Positions 7,982 through 15,361 of a DNA stretch of 64,000 nucleotides are shown here, piece by piece. The position numbers and the translations under genes are program-made. Position 1 is the stretch's first letter. Every line of letters starts with the position of its first letter. The DNA is from CAZNPH01 sp964574985 (GTDB taxonomy: Bacteria > Bacteroidota > Bacteroidia > Bacteroidales > SM23-62), in contig CAZNPH010000014.1 in NCBI GenBank assembly GCA_964574985.1, positions 47,308 through 111,307 on the forward strand, read 5' to 3'. Below the pieces are notes generated by a model, which was not told the origin of the DNA, ran no database searches, and saw only the letters and a list, made by a program, of their open reading frames with translations.

Positions 7982-10600
7982 CTATTTGAGTCCGCTCAGC
8001 TTCTTGATCTCATACAGTTTGTTGAGGGCTTCCAGGGGAGTGAGGTTCTCAATGTCCAGGTCCCGGATCTCATCCCGTATCTGTTTGAGGACCGGGTCAT
8101 CAAGCTGGAATATGCTGGTCTGAAAACCTTCCCTGCCGGAAGCCAGGGAGGAAACAGGCTTGGTAAGGGAATCCTTTTTGTGGGATTTCTCCAGTTCTTT
8201 CAATACTTCTTCGGCCCTGCCAACCACCGACCGGGGCATTCCGGCCATCCGGGCCACATGTATCCCGAAGCTGTGCTCACTGCCCCCCCGTTTCAGCTTC
8301 CGCAGGAAGATCACCCGGTCATCCATTTCCCGGATGGATACATTGAAGTTCTTTACCCGCCCGTAGGACGATTCCAGTTCGTTCAGCTCATGATAATGGG
8401 TGGCAAACAGGGTCTTGGCCCGGGCTTTTTCATTTTCATGGATGTACTCGACCATGGCCCAGGCAATGGATATCCCGTCATAGGTGCTGGTTCCCCTGCC
8501 GATCTCATCCAGCAGGATCAGGCTCCTGCCGGTCACATTGTTCAGGATGCTGGCCGCCTCGTTCATTTCCACCATAAAGGTGGATTCACCCATGGAAATA
8601 TTATCGGAAGCACCCACGCGGGTAAAGATCTTGTCCACCCACCCGATCCTGGCCGATTCAGCGGGAACAAAACTTCCCGTCTGTGCCAGCAGGACGATCA
8701 GTGCCGTTTGCCTGAGCAGGGCCGATTTTCCCGACATGTTGGGTCCGGTGAGGATGATCACCTGCTGTTCCTTGTTGCTCAGGCAGACATCGTTGGGGAT
8801 ATATTCTTCACCGGGGGGAAGTTGCTGTTCGATCACCGGATGCCTGCCTTGCCGGATGTCGATCTCGTCGGAATCATCGAGTACGGGCCTGACATATCCG
8901 TTTTCTGCGGCAACCTTTGCAAAGGACAACAGGCAATCGAGCCGCGCGATCAGGGAGGCATTTTTCTGAATAACCTCCGTGTAGCCATGGAGTCCGTTCA
9001 CCAGATCATGAAACAAACGGGTTTCCAGTTCGATGATCTTCTCCTCGGCCCCCAGGACTTTTTCTTCATATTCCTTTAATTCTCCGGTTACATACCGTTC
9101 GGCGCTGACCAGGGTTTGTTTGCGTGTCCATTCGGGAGGGACTTTGCTTTTGTGGGTATTGCGGACTTCAATGTAGTAACCGAATACATTGTTGAAACCA
9201 ACCTTCAGGGAAGGGATGCCGGTGCGTTCACTTTCTTTCTGCTGGAGTCCGGCAATAAAATCCTTGCCGGAACAGGCCATATTTCTCAATTCATCCAGTT
9301 CTTCCGATACACCGGTTGCGATCACATCCCCTTTCCCGATGGCATTGGGCGGATCGGGCATCAATTCTTTTTCAATGCGTTCCCTGGCGGGTGCACAGGG
9401 ATCAAGCCGGCCGGAAAGATCGTTCAGCCCTGTTTCATCCGCTTCCCTGCAAATTTCTTGTAACGGAATAATGGCGGTCAGCGCGGTCTTCAGCTGCATG
9501 AGTTCCCGGGGAGTGACCCTGCCGGCCGATACCCTGGAGATCAGACGTTCCAGATCGCCCACCTGCCTGATCTGTTCTCCGGCCTGCCCGGTAAATTCCG
9601 GATGGTCTTTCATGTATTCCACCACATTCAGCCGCTCGTTGATCCTGACTGTGTCTTTCAGGGGAAGGGCCAGCCATCTTTTGAACAATCTGCCGCCCAT
9701 GGGGGATATGGTGCGGTCCGTAACACTCAGCAGGGTTTTTCCCCCTTCCTGGATGGAATGAAAGATCTCCAGGTTCCGGATGGTGAACTTGTCCAGCCAT
9801 ACATAACGGTCCTCCTCAATGCGCCGGATGGATGTGATGTGTCCCGTCTGTTCATGGCAGGTAAGCTCCAGGTACTGAAGTACGGCGCCTGCGGCAATGA
9901 TCCCGTATTTGAAAGCTTGTATGCCGAAGCCTTTCAATGATGTGGTTTCAAATTGCCTGAGCAGTTTGTCCCTGGCATTGTCCTCGTTGAACACCCACTC
10001 ATCAAGCTTATAAGTCAGATAATGGTCGCCGAATACGCGGAGAAAATCCTGCTGCTTTCTTTTCTCGATCAGCACTTCCTTGGGCCTTAAGCTGCTGAGC
10101 AGCTTGTCAAGGTAATCGGTGTTTCCCTCGGCGGTCATGAATTCTCCGGTGGAAATATCCAGGAAGGCCACCCCGCCCATTTTCCCTTCCACGCATACAC
10201 CGGCCAGAAAATTGTTCTCCTTCCTTTCGAGCACGTTTTCGTTGAAAGATATGCCCGGGGTGACCAGTTCGGTAATCCCCCTTTTGACCACTTTTTTTGC
10301 CAGTTTGGGATCTTCAAGCTGTTCGCAGATGGCCACACGCTGGCCGGCCCTGACCAGCCTGGGAAGATAGGTTTCCAGGGCATGATGGGGGAACCCGGCA
10401 AGCTCGACAAAACTGGCTGCCCCGTTGGCCCGCTTGGTCAGTGTTATGCCCAGGATTTCGGACGTCCGGATGGCATCATCGCCGAATGTTTCGTAGAAAT
10501 CCCCCACCCGGAACAACAGTACCGCATCGGGATGCTTTTGCTTGATGCTGTTGTACTGCTTCATCAACGGGGTATCCACATATTTGGATGAAGAGTTCAA
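7982..10600 (-). CDS. mutS: DNA mismatch repair protein MutS
   Basis: An 872-residue MutS that recognises mismatches and small loops and recruits MutL. The mismatch-reading Phe-x-Glu lies in VGDFYETFG (F35, E37). The clamp and lever domains follow, then the ATPase with Walker A GPNMSGKSALLRQ, GESTFMVEM, Walker B LILLDEIGRGTSTYDG and the ATHYHEL switch. The C-terminus ends in a short helical tail. Full family length, no defects. A TAnnTTTG box about 35-42 bases upstream is a likely promoter. Its upstream neighbour region is an AT-rich acquired island. Confidence 0.98.
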   Translation of the reverse strand: MNSSSKYVDTPLMKQYNSIKQKHPDAVLLFRVGDFYETFGDDAIRTSEILGITLTKRANGAASFVELAGFPHHALETYLPRLVRAGQRVAICEQLEDPKLAKKVVKRGITELVTPGISFNENVLERKENNFLAGVCVEGKMGGVAFLDISTGEFMTAEGNTDYLDKLLSSLRPKEVLIEKRKQQDFLRVFGDHYLTYKLDEWVFNEDNARDKLLRQFETTSLKGFGIQAFKYGIIAAGAVLQYLELTCHEQTGHITSIRRIEEDRYVWLDKFTIRNLEIFHSIQEGGKTLLSVTDRTISPMGGRLFKRWLALPLKDTVRINERLNVVEYMKDHPEFTGQAGEQIRQVGDLERLISRVSAGRVTPRELMQLKTALTAIIPLQEICREADETGLNDLSGRLDPCAPARERIEKELMPDPPNAIGKGDVIATGVSEELDELRNMACSGKDFIAGLQQKESERTGIPSLKVGFNNVFGYYIEVRNTHKSKVPPEWTRKQTLVSAERYVTGELKEYEEKVLGAEEKIIELETRLFHDLVNGLHGYTEVIQKNASLIARLDCLLSFAKVAAENGYVRPVLDDSDEIDIRQGRHPVIEQQLPPGEEYIPNDVCLSNKEQQVIILTGPNMSGKSALLRQTALIVLLAQTGSFVPAESARIGWVDKIFTRVGASDNISMGESTFMVEMNEAASILNNVTGRSLILLDEIGRGTSTYDGISIAWAMVEYIHENEKARAKTLFATHYHELNELESSYGRVKNFNVSIREMDDRVIFLRKLKRGGSEHSFGIHVARMAGMPRSVVGRAEEVLKELEKSHKKDSLTKPVSSLASGREGFQTSIFQLDDPVLKQIRDEIRDLDIENLTPLEALNKLYEIKKLSGLK

Positions 10601-10634
10601 ATGTTCTGGATTTGAATTTTCCGTACCGTTTGAA

Positions 10635-10642
10635 CAAAATTA
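10635..10642 (-). promoter_or_regulatory. Candidate -7 box for mutS
   Basis: TAATTTTG on the minus strand fits the Bacteroidota sigma-A -7 consensus TAnnTTTG and lies 35 bases before the mutS ATG. A clear -33 TTG at the right spacing is not visible. Confidence 0.4.
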
Positions 10643-10821
10643 CAGAAATTTTCATAAGCCCACACACTATATGGTCGTGTAAAAAGGTTAAAATACCTAC
10701 AAGGAAAGGATAAAATCAGAAGGGGTTTTGTTCGGTGGTGATATGGAATTAGCATTATGATTCATAAAATTTAGGATTAATCAGAAAGAGGAAACACAAG
10801 AAATAAAATGAAATTTTCTTT

Positions 10822-11253
10822 TTAACCGCGATTATCAGATTCAGTGGTATTTTTCTCCAATTGACCACCCAGAGCAGTAAGGTTTAAAGTAGGGAGATTT
10901 ATCGCATTAATACCTATAAGAGTGGTGAGTGTTGAAATGTATGCCCTCACATAGGGGAATAGTAGAGCAGGAGCGTTTACGTAAAAATATTGGTTTAAAT
11001 GCTCAGGACTGATATCAGTATCAAAATAGAAATCAGCAACGATGATTACTTCAATTAAGAAACTATGATTTTCATCTTCAATTAAAACCCCAAGTTGCAA
11101 CTTAAAACATGAGTTTTCCCTGTTGATAACTCCTTTCGGGTCAAATTTAAGATTTATAGCATTGGCGGGGTTATCACCTTTTAACTCAAAAAGTGATTTT
11201 ATTATTTTATAGTTCTTGAATTGGAACTTTGCCGTTTTTGATTATTCTTCCAT
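10822..11253 (-). pseudogene. SecB-like chaperone with early in-frame stop (or non-AUG start)
   Basis: The frame encodes a SecB-like protein: FQFKNYKIIKSLFELK at the start, LKFDPKG, LQLGVLIEDENHSFLIEVIIVADF in the middle, and NAPALLFPYVRAYISTLTTL, the conserved block of SecB. SecB binds unfolded proteins. SecB-like copies next to toxin-antitoxin pairs control antitoxin folding. The expected ATG (11251-11253), just downstream of the preceding gene's stop, is followed after two codons by TAA (11242-11244). The frame is then open to the stop at 10822. No ATG, GTG or TTG lies between this stop and TTG at 11098-11100, which is too far in. Either the gene is broken or a non-standard start is used. 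Confidence 0.75.
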
Positions 11254-11255
11254 AA

Positions 11256-11633
11256 TTATGCAGCCAAAGCATATTCTACCTGTAACTCATAATGATTCTG
11301 TACCCAGCCATTAATTTCAACAGGTAATACTGACAATTGTATATCCTCACTAAATTGATTTGCATTAAATACAAACTCAGGGTTATTAATTTGTGTTAAG
11401 GAATCCTCTGATACAAAAAGCACAGTTTCAGGATAGAAGCGATTATCAAATTCAAAGCCAAAATCCGCTTCATACTTAATATAATCAGGATTATCTTTGT
11501 AACAATCCAGAGGTCGAACATCAACTATATGAGTTGAAGTATTTGAATTGAATTTATATTTAAATGATAATTCAGGAAAAATATTCCGTAACTCGTTCAA
11601 ACGTGCCTTAATGAATTCTTTTGGACTCATCAT
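11256..11633 (-). CDS. Unknown acidic protein between HEPN and SecB-like genes
   Basis: A 125-residue protein of no recognised family. It starts with a helical segment (SPKEFIKARLNELRNIF), then a probably beta-rich acidic part with many aromatic residues, and ends GWVQNHYELQVEYALAA. Its ATG overlaps the stop of the HEPN gene by four bases (ATGA), and its stop is two bases before the ATG of the SecB-like frame. In toxin-antitoxin-chaperone systems the middle gene is the antitoxin, whose hydrophobic C-terminus is held by the SecB-like protein. By position this is the candidate antitoxin, but no DNA-binding motif is visible. Confidence 0.75.
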   Translation of the reverse strand: MMSPKEFIKARLNELRNIFPELSFKYKFNSNTSTHIVDVRPLDCYKDNPDYIKYEADFGFEFDNRFYPETVLFVSEDSLTQINNPEFVFNANQFSEDIQLSVLPVEINGWVQNHYELQVEYALAA

Positions 11634-12037
11634 TTAAAATTTTTTTGAATATATTGCTTTAATTCAGTTGCGTAATTCAATGCCTTTTGGCTTTTATCAA
11701 TTGTAATTTCAACATCATCATAATCTGATGATTCACGGAATTCCTTTAAATCCTTTAGTTTACGGCTAAAATCATTATAATCAGAATATCCATTTTCCCT
11801 TTTTACTTCATTATTAAAGAAATGGATGACAAAAGTATGTGTTCCACCTGATGGGTTAACAGATACTCTTTGACTTAGTTCATCATAACTTATGCCAAAA
11901 TGATCATACATGGTAAATTTCATCAGTTGAAAGCAACTATAATAGGCGCTATGTACACTCGGAGCAAATAAATATTTATCAATCAATACCTGAGCGGCTT
12001 CGAAATTAAACTCGGATTTTTCTCTTAATTTGCTCAT
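11630..12037 (-). CDS. HEPN-domain protein
   Basis: A 135-residue all-helical protein with the layout of the PF05168-type HEPN domain: AAQVLID near the N-terminus, SAYYSCFQLMKFTM (the AYYxxF-type helix), SGTHTFVIHFF (the K/GTH segment), and LKEFRESSDYDD (the LxxLRxxADYDD-type end helix). HEPN proteins are often RNases or RNase-derived partners in toxin-antitoxin and defence systems. The classical R-x4-6-H catalytic motif is not evident, so activity is uncertain. It is the first gene of a coupled three-gene unit (HEPN, unknown, SecB-like) with AT-rich codon use. A 13-base palindrome lies about 30 bases upstream. Confidence 0.75.
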   Translation of the reverse strand: MSKLREKSEFNFEAAQVLIDKYLFAPSVHSAYYSCFQLMKFTMYDHFGISYDELSQRVSVNPSGGTHTFVIHFFNNEVKRENGYSDYNDFSRKLKDLKEFRESSDYDDVEITIDKSQKALNYATELKQYIQKNFK

Positions 12038-12066
12038 TTTTCATGATTGACCTGCAGAAGCATAAC

Positions 12067-12079
12067 ATCTTTTAAAGAT
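12067..12079. promoter_or_regulatory. Palindrome upstream of the HEPN/unknown/SecB-like unit
   Basis: ATCTTTTAAAGAT is a perfect 6+1+6 palindrome 30 bases before the HEPN start codon. In an autoregulated toxin-antitoxin unit this would be the natural operator position. The AT-rich composition makes a chance match possible. Confidence 0.3.
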
Positions 12080-12124
12080 AAAAAATTTTATTAACGAAAA
12101 ATACTACTTTAAGATTTGTCCAAT

Positions 12125-12928
12125 TTAATCAACAAATTCACTGGTAATTAAATCCTTACCAAAGTTTTCATAAATCCCTAAACCAAACAAGGCAAAATCA
12201 TATTTCACAGGGTCACTGTTATCCAATTGGCGTAAACCACCATCCAATTCCAGCACTGCTTTGGCATCATTCTGCTTCCGTTTCAGCAAACCGAGTTTAC
12301 GGGCAACATTACCAGAATGAACATCCAGTGGACATGACAGAATTGATGGTGAGATGTTCTTCCAGATTCCGAAATCAACACCACGGTTATCATTGCGAAT
12401 CATCCAACGTAAATACATATTGATTTTTTTCGCAGCCGAACCAGATAACGGGTCTGGAAGATGTTTTCGGGTTCTCTGAAGGTGTGGTACTGTGAAAAAC
12501 TCCTTATTCAATTGATGAATGGCTGGCTGGACAGACTTCGGTGTTTTGTATTCAGTAAATACACCTTCAAGTCCATTCCGATGTTGATACAGGTATTTTA
12601 ATGCTTCAATGAATGTTATCAGGTCGGTGGAATTAAATGTACGGTGGACGAACCCATCGATTTTCTTCAAATGTTCATCTTTGTAATTCATAATGAAATC
12701 ATAAGGGGAATTACCCATGATTCTCATCATACGCTTTGCACTTCTTACAATTGATTTTCGGTTACCCCATGATATTGTGGCTGCCAGAAAACCTGAAATC
12801 TCAATATCTTCTTTTGCAGAATACATGTGAGGTATCTGAATAGGGTCAAGTTCAATAAAATCCGGAGTGTTATATTGAAGTACCTTTTTATCAAGAAATT
12901 CACACAGTTGTTCCAGGTTCAATTCCAT
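12125..12928 (-). CDS. TIGR02757/DUF2400 family protein, acquired intact copy
   Basis: A 267-residue protein of the TIGR02757 family, whose biochemical role is unknown. The sequence shows the usual N-terminal DPIQIPH, ISGFLAATISWGNRKSIVRSAKRMM, GFVHRTFNSTDL, the KKINMYLRWMIRNDNRGVDFGIW block and LSCPLDVHSGNVARKLGLLKR, followed by LDGGLRQLDNSDPVKYDFALFGLG. Full length for the family. Codon use is AT-rich, unlike the chromosome, and the remains of a GC-rich homologue lie directly upstream at 12999-13352. This copy therefore seems to have arrived with the HEPN/SecB island and replaced the native gene. Confidence 0.9.
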   Translation of the reverse strand: MELNLEQLCEFLDKKVLQYNTPDFIELDPIQIPHMYSAKEDIEISGFLAATISWGNRKSIVRSAKRMMRIMGNSPYDFIMNYKDEHLKKIDGFVHRTFNSTDLITFIEALKYLYQHRNGLEGVFTEYKTPKSVQPAIHQLNKEFFTVPHLQRTRKHLPDPLSGSAAKKINMYLRWMIRNDNRGVDFGIWKNISPSILSCPLDVHSGNVARKLGLLKRKQNDAKAVLELDGGLRQLDNSDPVKYDFALFGLGIYENFGKDLITSEFVD

Positions 12929-12998
12929 ACCACTGTATTTACACGGTACAAAAATACTGATAATGACAAGGGATTCCTATGCTACCTTATTTGTCCGT

Positions 12999-13352
12999 CT
13001 AAACATATTCAATCTTTTGGCGGATGAGCCATTTGCGGTATCGGCCAGGTGTTTTCCGGTCCTCCCGGGAGAAAGTCCCCGGAAAAAAATACTGGAAAAC
13101 ATGCCCCAATCCGCCCTTTTCCCGGTACAGGTACCTGAGTGGATCCATAAAAGTCCGGCAATCGCTGCCGTTGAATGTCCGGTGGACAAACCCTTCAAAC
13201 CTGTCCGGTTCCCGGTCTGAACAATGCATGATGAATTCGGCCGGTTGGCAGTACCGGTGAGGAATACTTATTGGATCGCCGGGGATGATCGCCCTGATAT
13301 TATAGCGACCGGTTCTTTCTTCCAGAAAATCCCTGATTCTTTTCGCTTCCAA
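12999..13352 (-). pseudogene. Decayed native TIGR02757 gene
   Basis: The frame from 13352 encodes a GC-rich TIGR02757 homologue of the intact gene next door: DPISIPHRY aligns with DPIQIPHMY, and FEGFVHRTFNGSDCRTFMDPLRYLY with GFVHRTFNSTDLITFIEALKYLY. About 40 residues are missing between these blocks. After FFPGTFS another segment is lost and the match continues in a second frame (GKHLADTANGSSAKRLNMF, ending near 13001, equivalent to RKHLPDPLSGSAAKKINMY). The remainder of the gene is absent. Two deletions, a frameshift and a 3' truncation show it is a relic. It begins seven bases after the lolD-type gene. Confidence 0.85.
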
Positions 13353-13359
13353 AGTCTGT

Positions 13360-14022
13360 TTACGGATTATGGTCCGGTATCCTCCCGTCTTTGATGGTCA
13401 GGATGCGGTCACTGAGCGAGGCCAGCTCCTTGTCATGGGTGGCGATCACGATGGTTTGTTCATACCTGTCCCGGAGGGAAAAGAACAATTTGTGCAGTTC
13501 TTGTTTGTTCCGGCTGTCCAGATTGCCTGAGGGCTCATCGGCAAGGATCACAGCAGGATCATTGATCAGTGCCCTGGCTACAGCCACCCGCTGCTGCTCA
13601 CCCCCGGACAATTCTGCAGGTTTATGGCCGAGTCGCAGTCCGAGCTGCAAAAAACCCAGTATTTCCCTGGCCCTGGCTTCTGCTTTCTCTCTGGGAGTCC
13701 CGGCAATAAATGCCGGCAGGCAGACATTCTCCATGGCGGTAAATTCAGGCAAAAGATGATGAAACTGAAAAACAAAGCCTATGTTCCGGTTCCTGAACCT
13801 GGAAAGTTGTTTTTCTTTCATCTTGTCCACATCCACGCCTTCAATGAATACTTTTCCCCCGTTCTTCCCGGTCAGGGTGCCGATGATCTGCAAAAGGGTC
13901 GTTTTGCCGGCTCCGCTTGCCCCGGCAATACAGACGATCTCCCCCTTCCGTATCTCAAGGTCTATCCCTTTGAGCACTTCCAGTTTGCCGTAGCGTTTGG
14001 TAAGATTCTCAGTCCGGATCAT
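13360..14022 (-). CDS. lolD: LolD-type ABC transporter ATP-binding protein
   Basis: A 220-residue ABC ATPase with Walker A GASGAGKTTLLQ, Q-loop around FVFQFHHLLPEFT, signature LSGGEQQRVAVARAL, Walker B VILADEPSGNLDS and switch His in IATHDKEL. The FQFHHLLPEFTAMENV region and short length are typical of LolD, which powers release of lipoproteins from the inner membrane by LolC/E-type permeases. A LolC/E-family permease is at 55503-56744 in this window. The gene overlaps the end of the upstream exchanger gene by four bases. The same ATPase family also serves MacB-like and FtsX-like permeases, so the exact partner is not certain. Confidence 0.85.
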   Translation of the reverse strand: MIRTENLTKRYGKLEVLKGIDLEIRKGEIVCIAGASGAGKTTLLQIIGTLTGKNGGKVFIEGVDVDKMKEKQLSRFRNRNIGFVFQFHHLLPEFTAMENVCLPAFIAGTPREKAEARAREILGFLQLGLRLGHKPAELSGGEQQRVAVARALINDPAVILADEPSGNLDSRNKQELHKLFFSLRDRYEQTIVIATHDKELASLSDRILTIKDGRIPDHNP

Positions 14023-14963
14023 AGCTTCAATCCGTATAACATGACCAAATATACTATATAAACCATCAGCATGGCAACCCCTTTGCTCCTGCCGATCCTG
14101 GAACTGTTGGCCGGCATCATGAAAAGAAACAGCATTAATGCAATGCCCAGCAACCAGAAAATATCAAATTCCAGTACACGCGGATTGATGGCAACAGGAC
14201 GGACAAGGGAGGTAATCCCCAGTACGCTGAAAATATTAAAAATATTGGAGCCAATGATGTTTCCGATGGAAATATCGCTCTCCCGTCTGATGGAAGCCAT
14301 GCCGGAAGCAGCCAGTTCGGGTACGCTGGTGCCCAGTGCCACCAGGGAGACGGAAATGACCCTTTCGCTTACCCCCAAAAACCTGGCGATCACTACCGCG
14401 TTCCCGATCAGCAGATCGGCCCCGTAAGCCAGGCCGGCACAGGAAGCAACGATCATGATCACAGCAAATAGCAGCGGGAGTTTCGGTCCTATATACTGAT
14501 CCGTATTGTTTTTTCCCTTTCTTCTGGCCACCCTGACAGAAAAAAACACGAACACGGTCAGAAGGAGGACAAATACAAAACCCTCAAAAGATCCGAGAAT
14601 CCTGTTCAGGACAAATAAATACAAAAGCAGGGAACTTCCCATCATCACGGGCCAGTCAACCACTACGGAAGTGCGGTTGACGGGTATGGGACGGAAAATC
14701 GCCGTAACCGCCAGGACCAGGCCGATATTGGCAATGTTGGAACCGATGACATTGTACACCGATATATCATGGTATCCCAGGAGGGCGGCCCTCAGGCTTA
14801 CCAGCAATTCAGGTGCGGAGGTACCGAAAGCCACAACGGTCATACCCACCACCAAAGTGGATATCCTGAACCTTCTTGCGATGGAAACACTTCCCCTGAC
14901 CAGATAATACCCGCTGAAAATCAGCAATGTAATACCCACCAACAACAACAGGAAGTGTCTCAT
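14019..14963 (-). CDS. Calcium/sodium antiporter (CaCA family, YrbG-like)
   Basis: An inner-membrane cation exchanger with about ten membrane segments in two inverted halves. Each half carries the alpha-repeat: VAFGTSAPELLVSLRAALLG with NVIGSNIANIGLVL in the first, and VALGTSVPELAASGMAS with GNIIGSNIFNIFSVLG in the second. The acidic residues in these repeats bind Na+/Ca2+. I chose ATG at 14961-14963 (MRHFLLLLVG), which starts right at the first membrane segment. The longer frame from 15014 adds a polar, His-rich tail without support. It is followed by the overlapping lolD-type gene. Confidence 0.92.
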   Translation of the reverse strand: MRHFLLLLVGITLLIFSGYYLVRGSVSIARRFRISTLVVGMTVVAFGTSAPELLVSLRAALLGYHDISVYNVIGSNIANIGLVLAVTAIFRPIPVNRTSVVVDWPVMMGSSLLLYLFVLNRILGSFEGFVFVLLLTVFVFFSVRVARRKGKNNTDQYIGPKLPLLFAVIMIVASCAGLAYGADLLIGNAVVIARFLGVSERVISVSLVALGTSVPELAASGMASIRRESDISIGNIIGSNIFNIFSVLGITSLVRPVAINPRVLEFDIFWLLGIALMLFLFMMPANSSRIGRSKGVAMLMVYIVYLVMLYGLKL

Positions 14964-15026
14964 ATACAAATGAAATTGAACGGGATGGCGGGAAACTGGA
15001 TGATGATCAAGCAACCGGGCTCCCGG

Positions 15027-15302
15027 TTATTCAATGTCTTTGCTTAGTTTGTTGAAATCTTTGGTTACATCGTCGGCACTTTTGTTGATGTCTTTTTTGA
15101 TATCATCAAAATCCTTCTTCAACTCAGGCGTACTTTCATTGATCTCTCTTTTGATATCATCGGTCGCTTTCCGGAATTCCCTCAAGCCTTTTCCCAATCC
15201 TCTGGCCATTTCAGGGATCTTCCTGGACCCGAACAATAACAGGGCGATCAGGAACAAAAAGAAAAATTCCTGTCCGCTGATGAATAAGACCAAACCTTTC
15301 AT
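15027..15302 (-). CDS. tatA: Twin-arginine translocase subunit TatA/E
   Basis: A 91-residue protein with an N-terminal membrane helix (LFISGQEFFFLFLIALLLFG), the conserved FGSRKIPEMARGLGKGLREFR hinge and amphipathic helix, and a charged tail with repeated D-D-I-K-K-like segments. TatA forms the pore ring that moves folded proteins with twin-arginine signals. The Tat-type lipoprotein at 3673-4920 is a possible substrate. TatC is not in the window. The box TATCTTTG lies 21-28 bases before the ATG. Confidence 0.93.
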   Translation of the reverse strand: MKGLVLFISGQEFFFLFLIALLLFGSRKIPEMARGLGKGLREFRKATDDIKREINESTPELKKDFDDIKKDINKSADDVTKDFNKLSKDIE

Positions 15303-15322
15303 GGCTTTATCATTGTTTACAA

Positions 15323-15330
15323 CAAAGATA
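15323..15330 (-). promoter_or_regulatory. Candidate -7 box for tatA
   Basis: TATCTTTG on the minus strand matches TAnnTTTG and ends about 20 bases before the tatA start codon. No convincing -33 element is seen. Confidence 0.4.
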
Positions 15331-15361
15331 TTTAGTTTCCTTCAATTATAAAAGCAACCCG

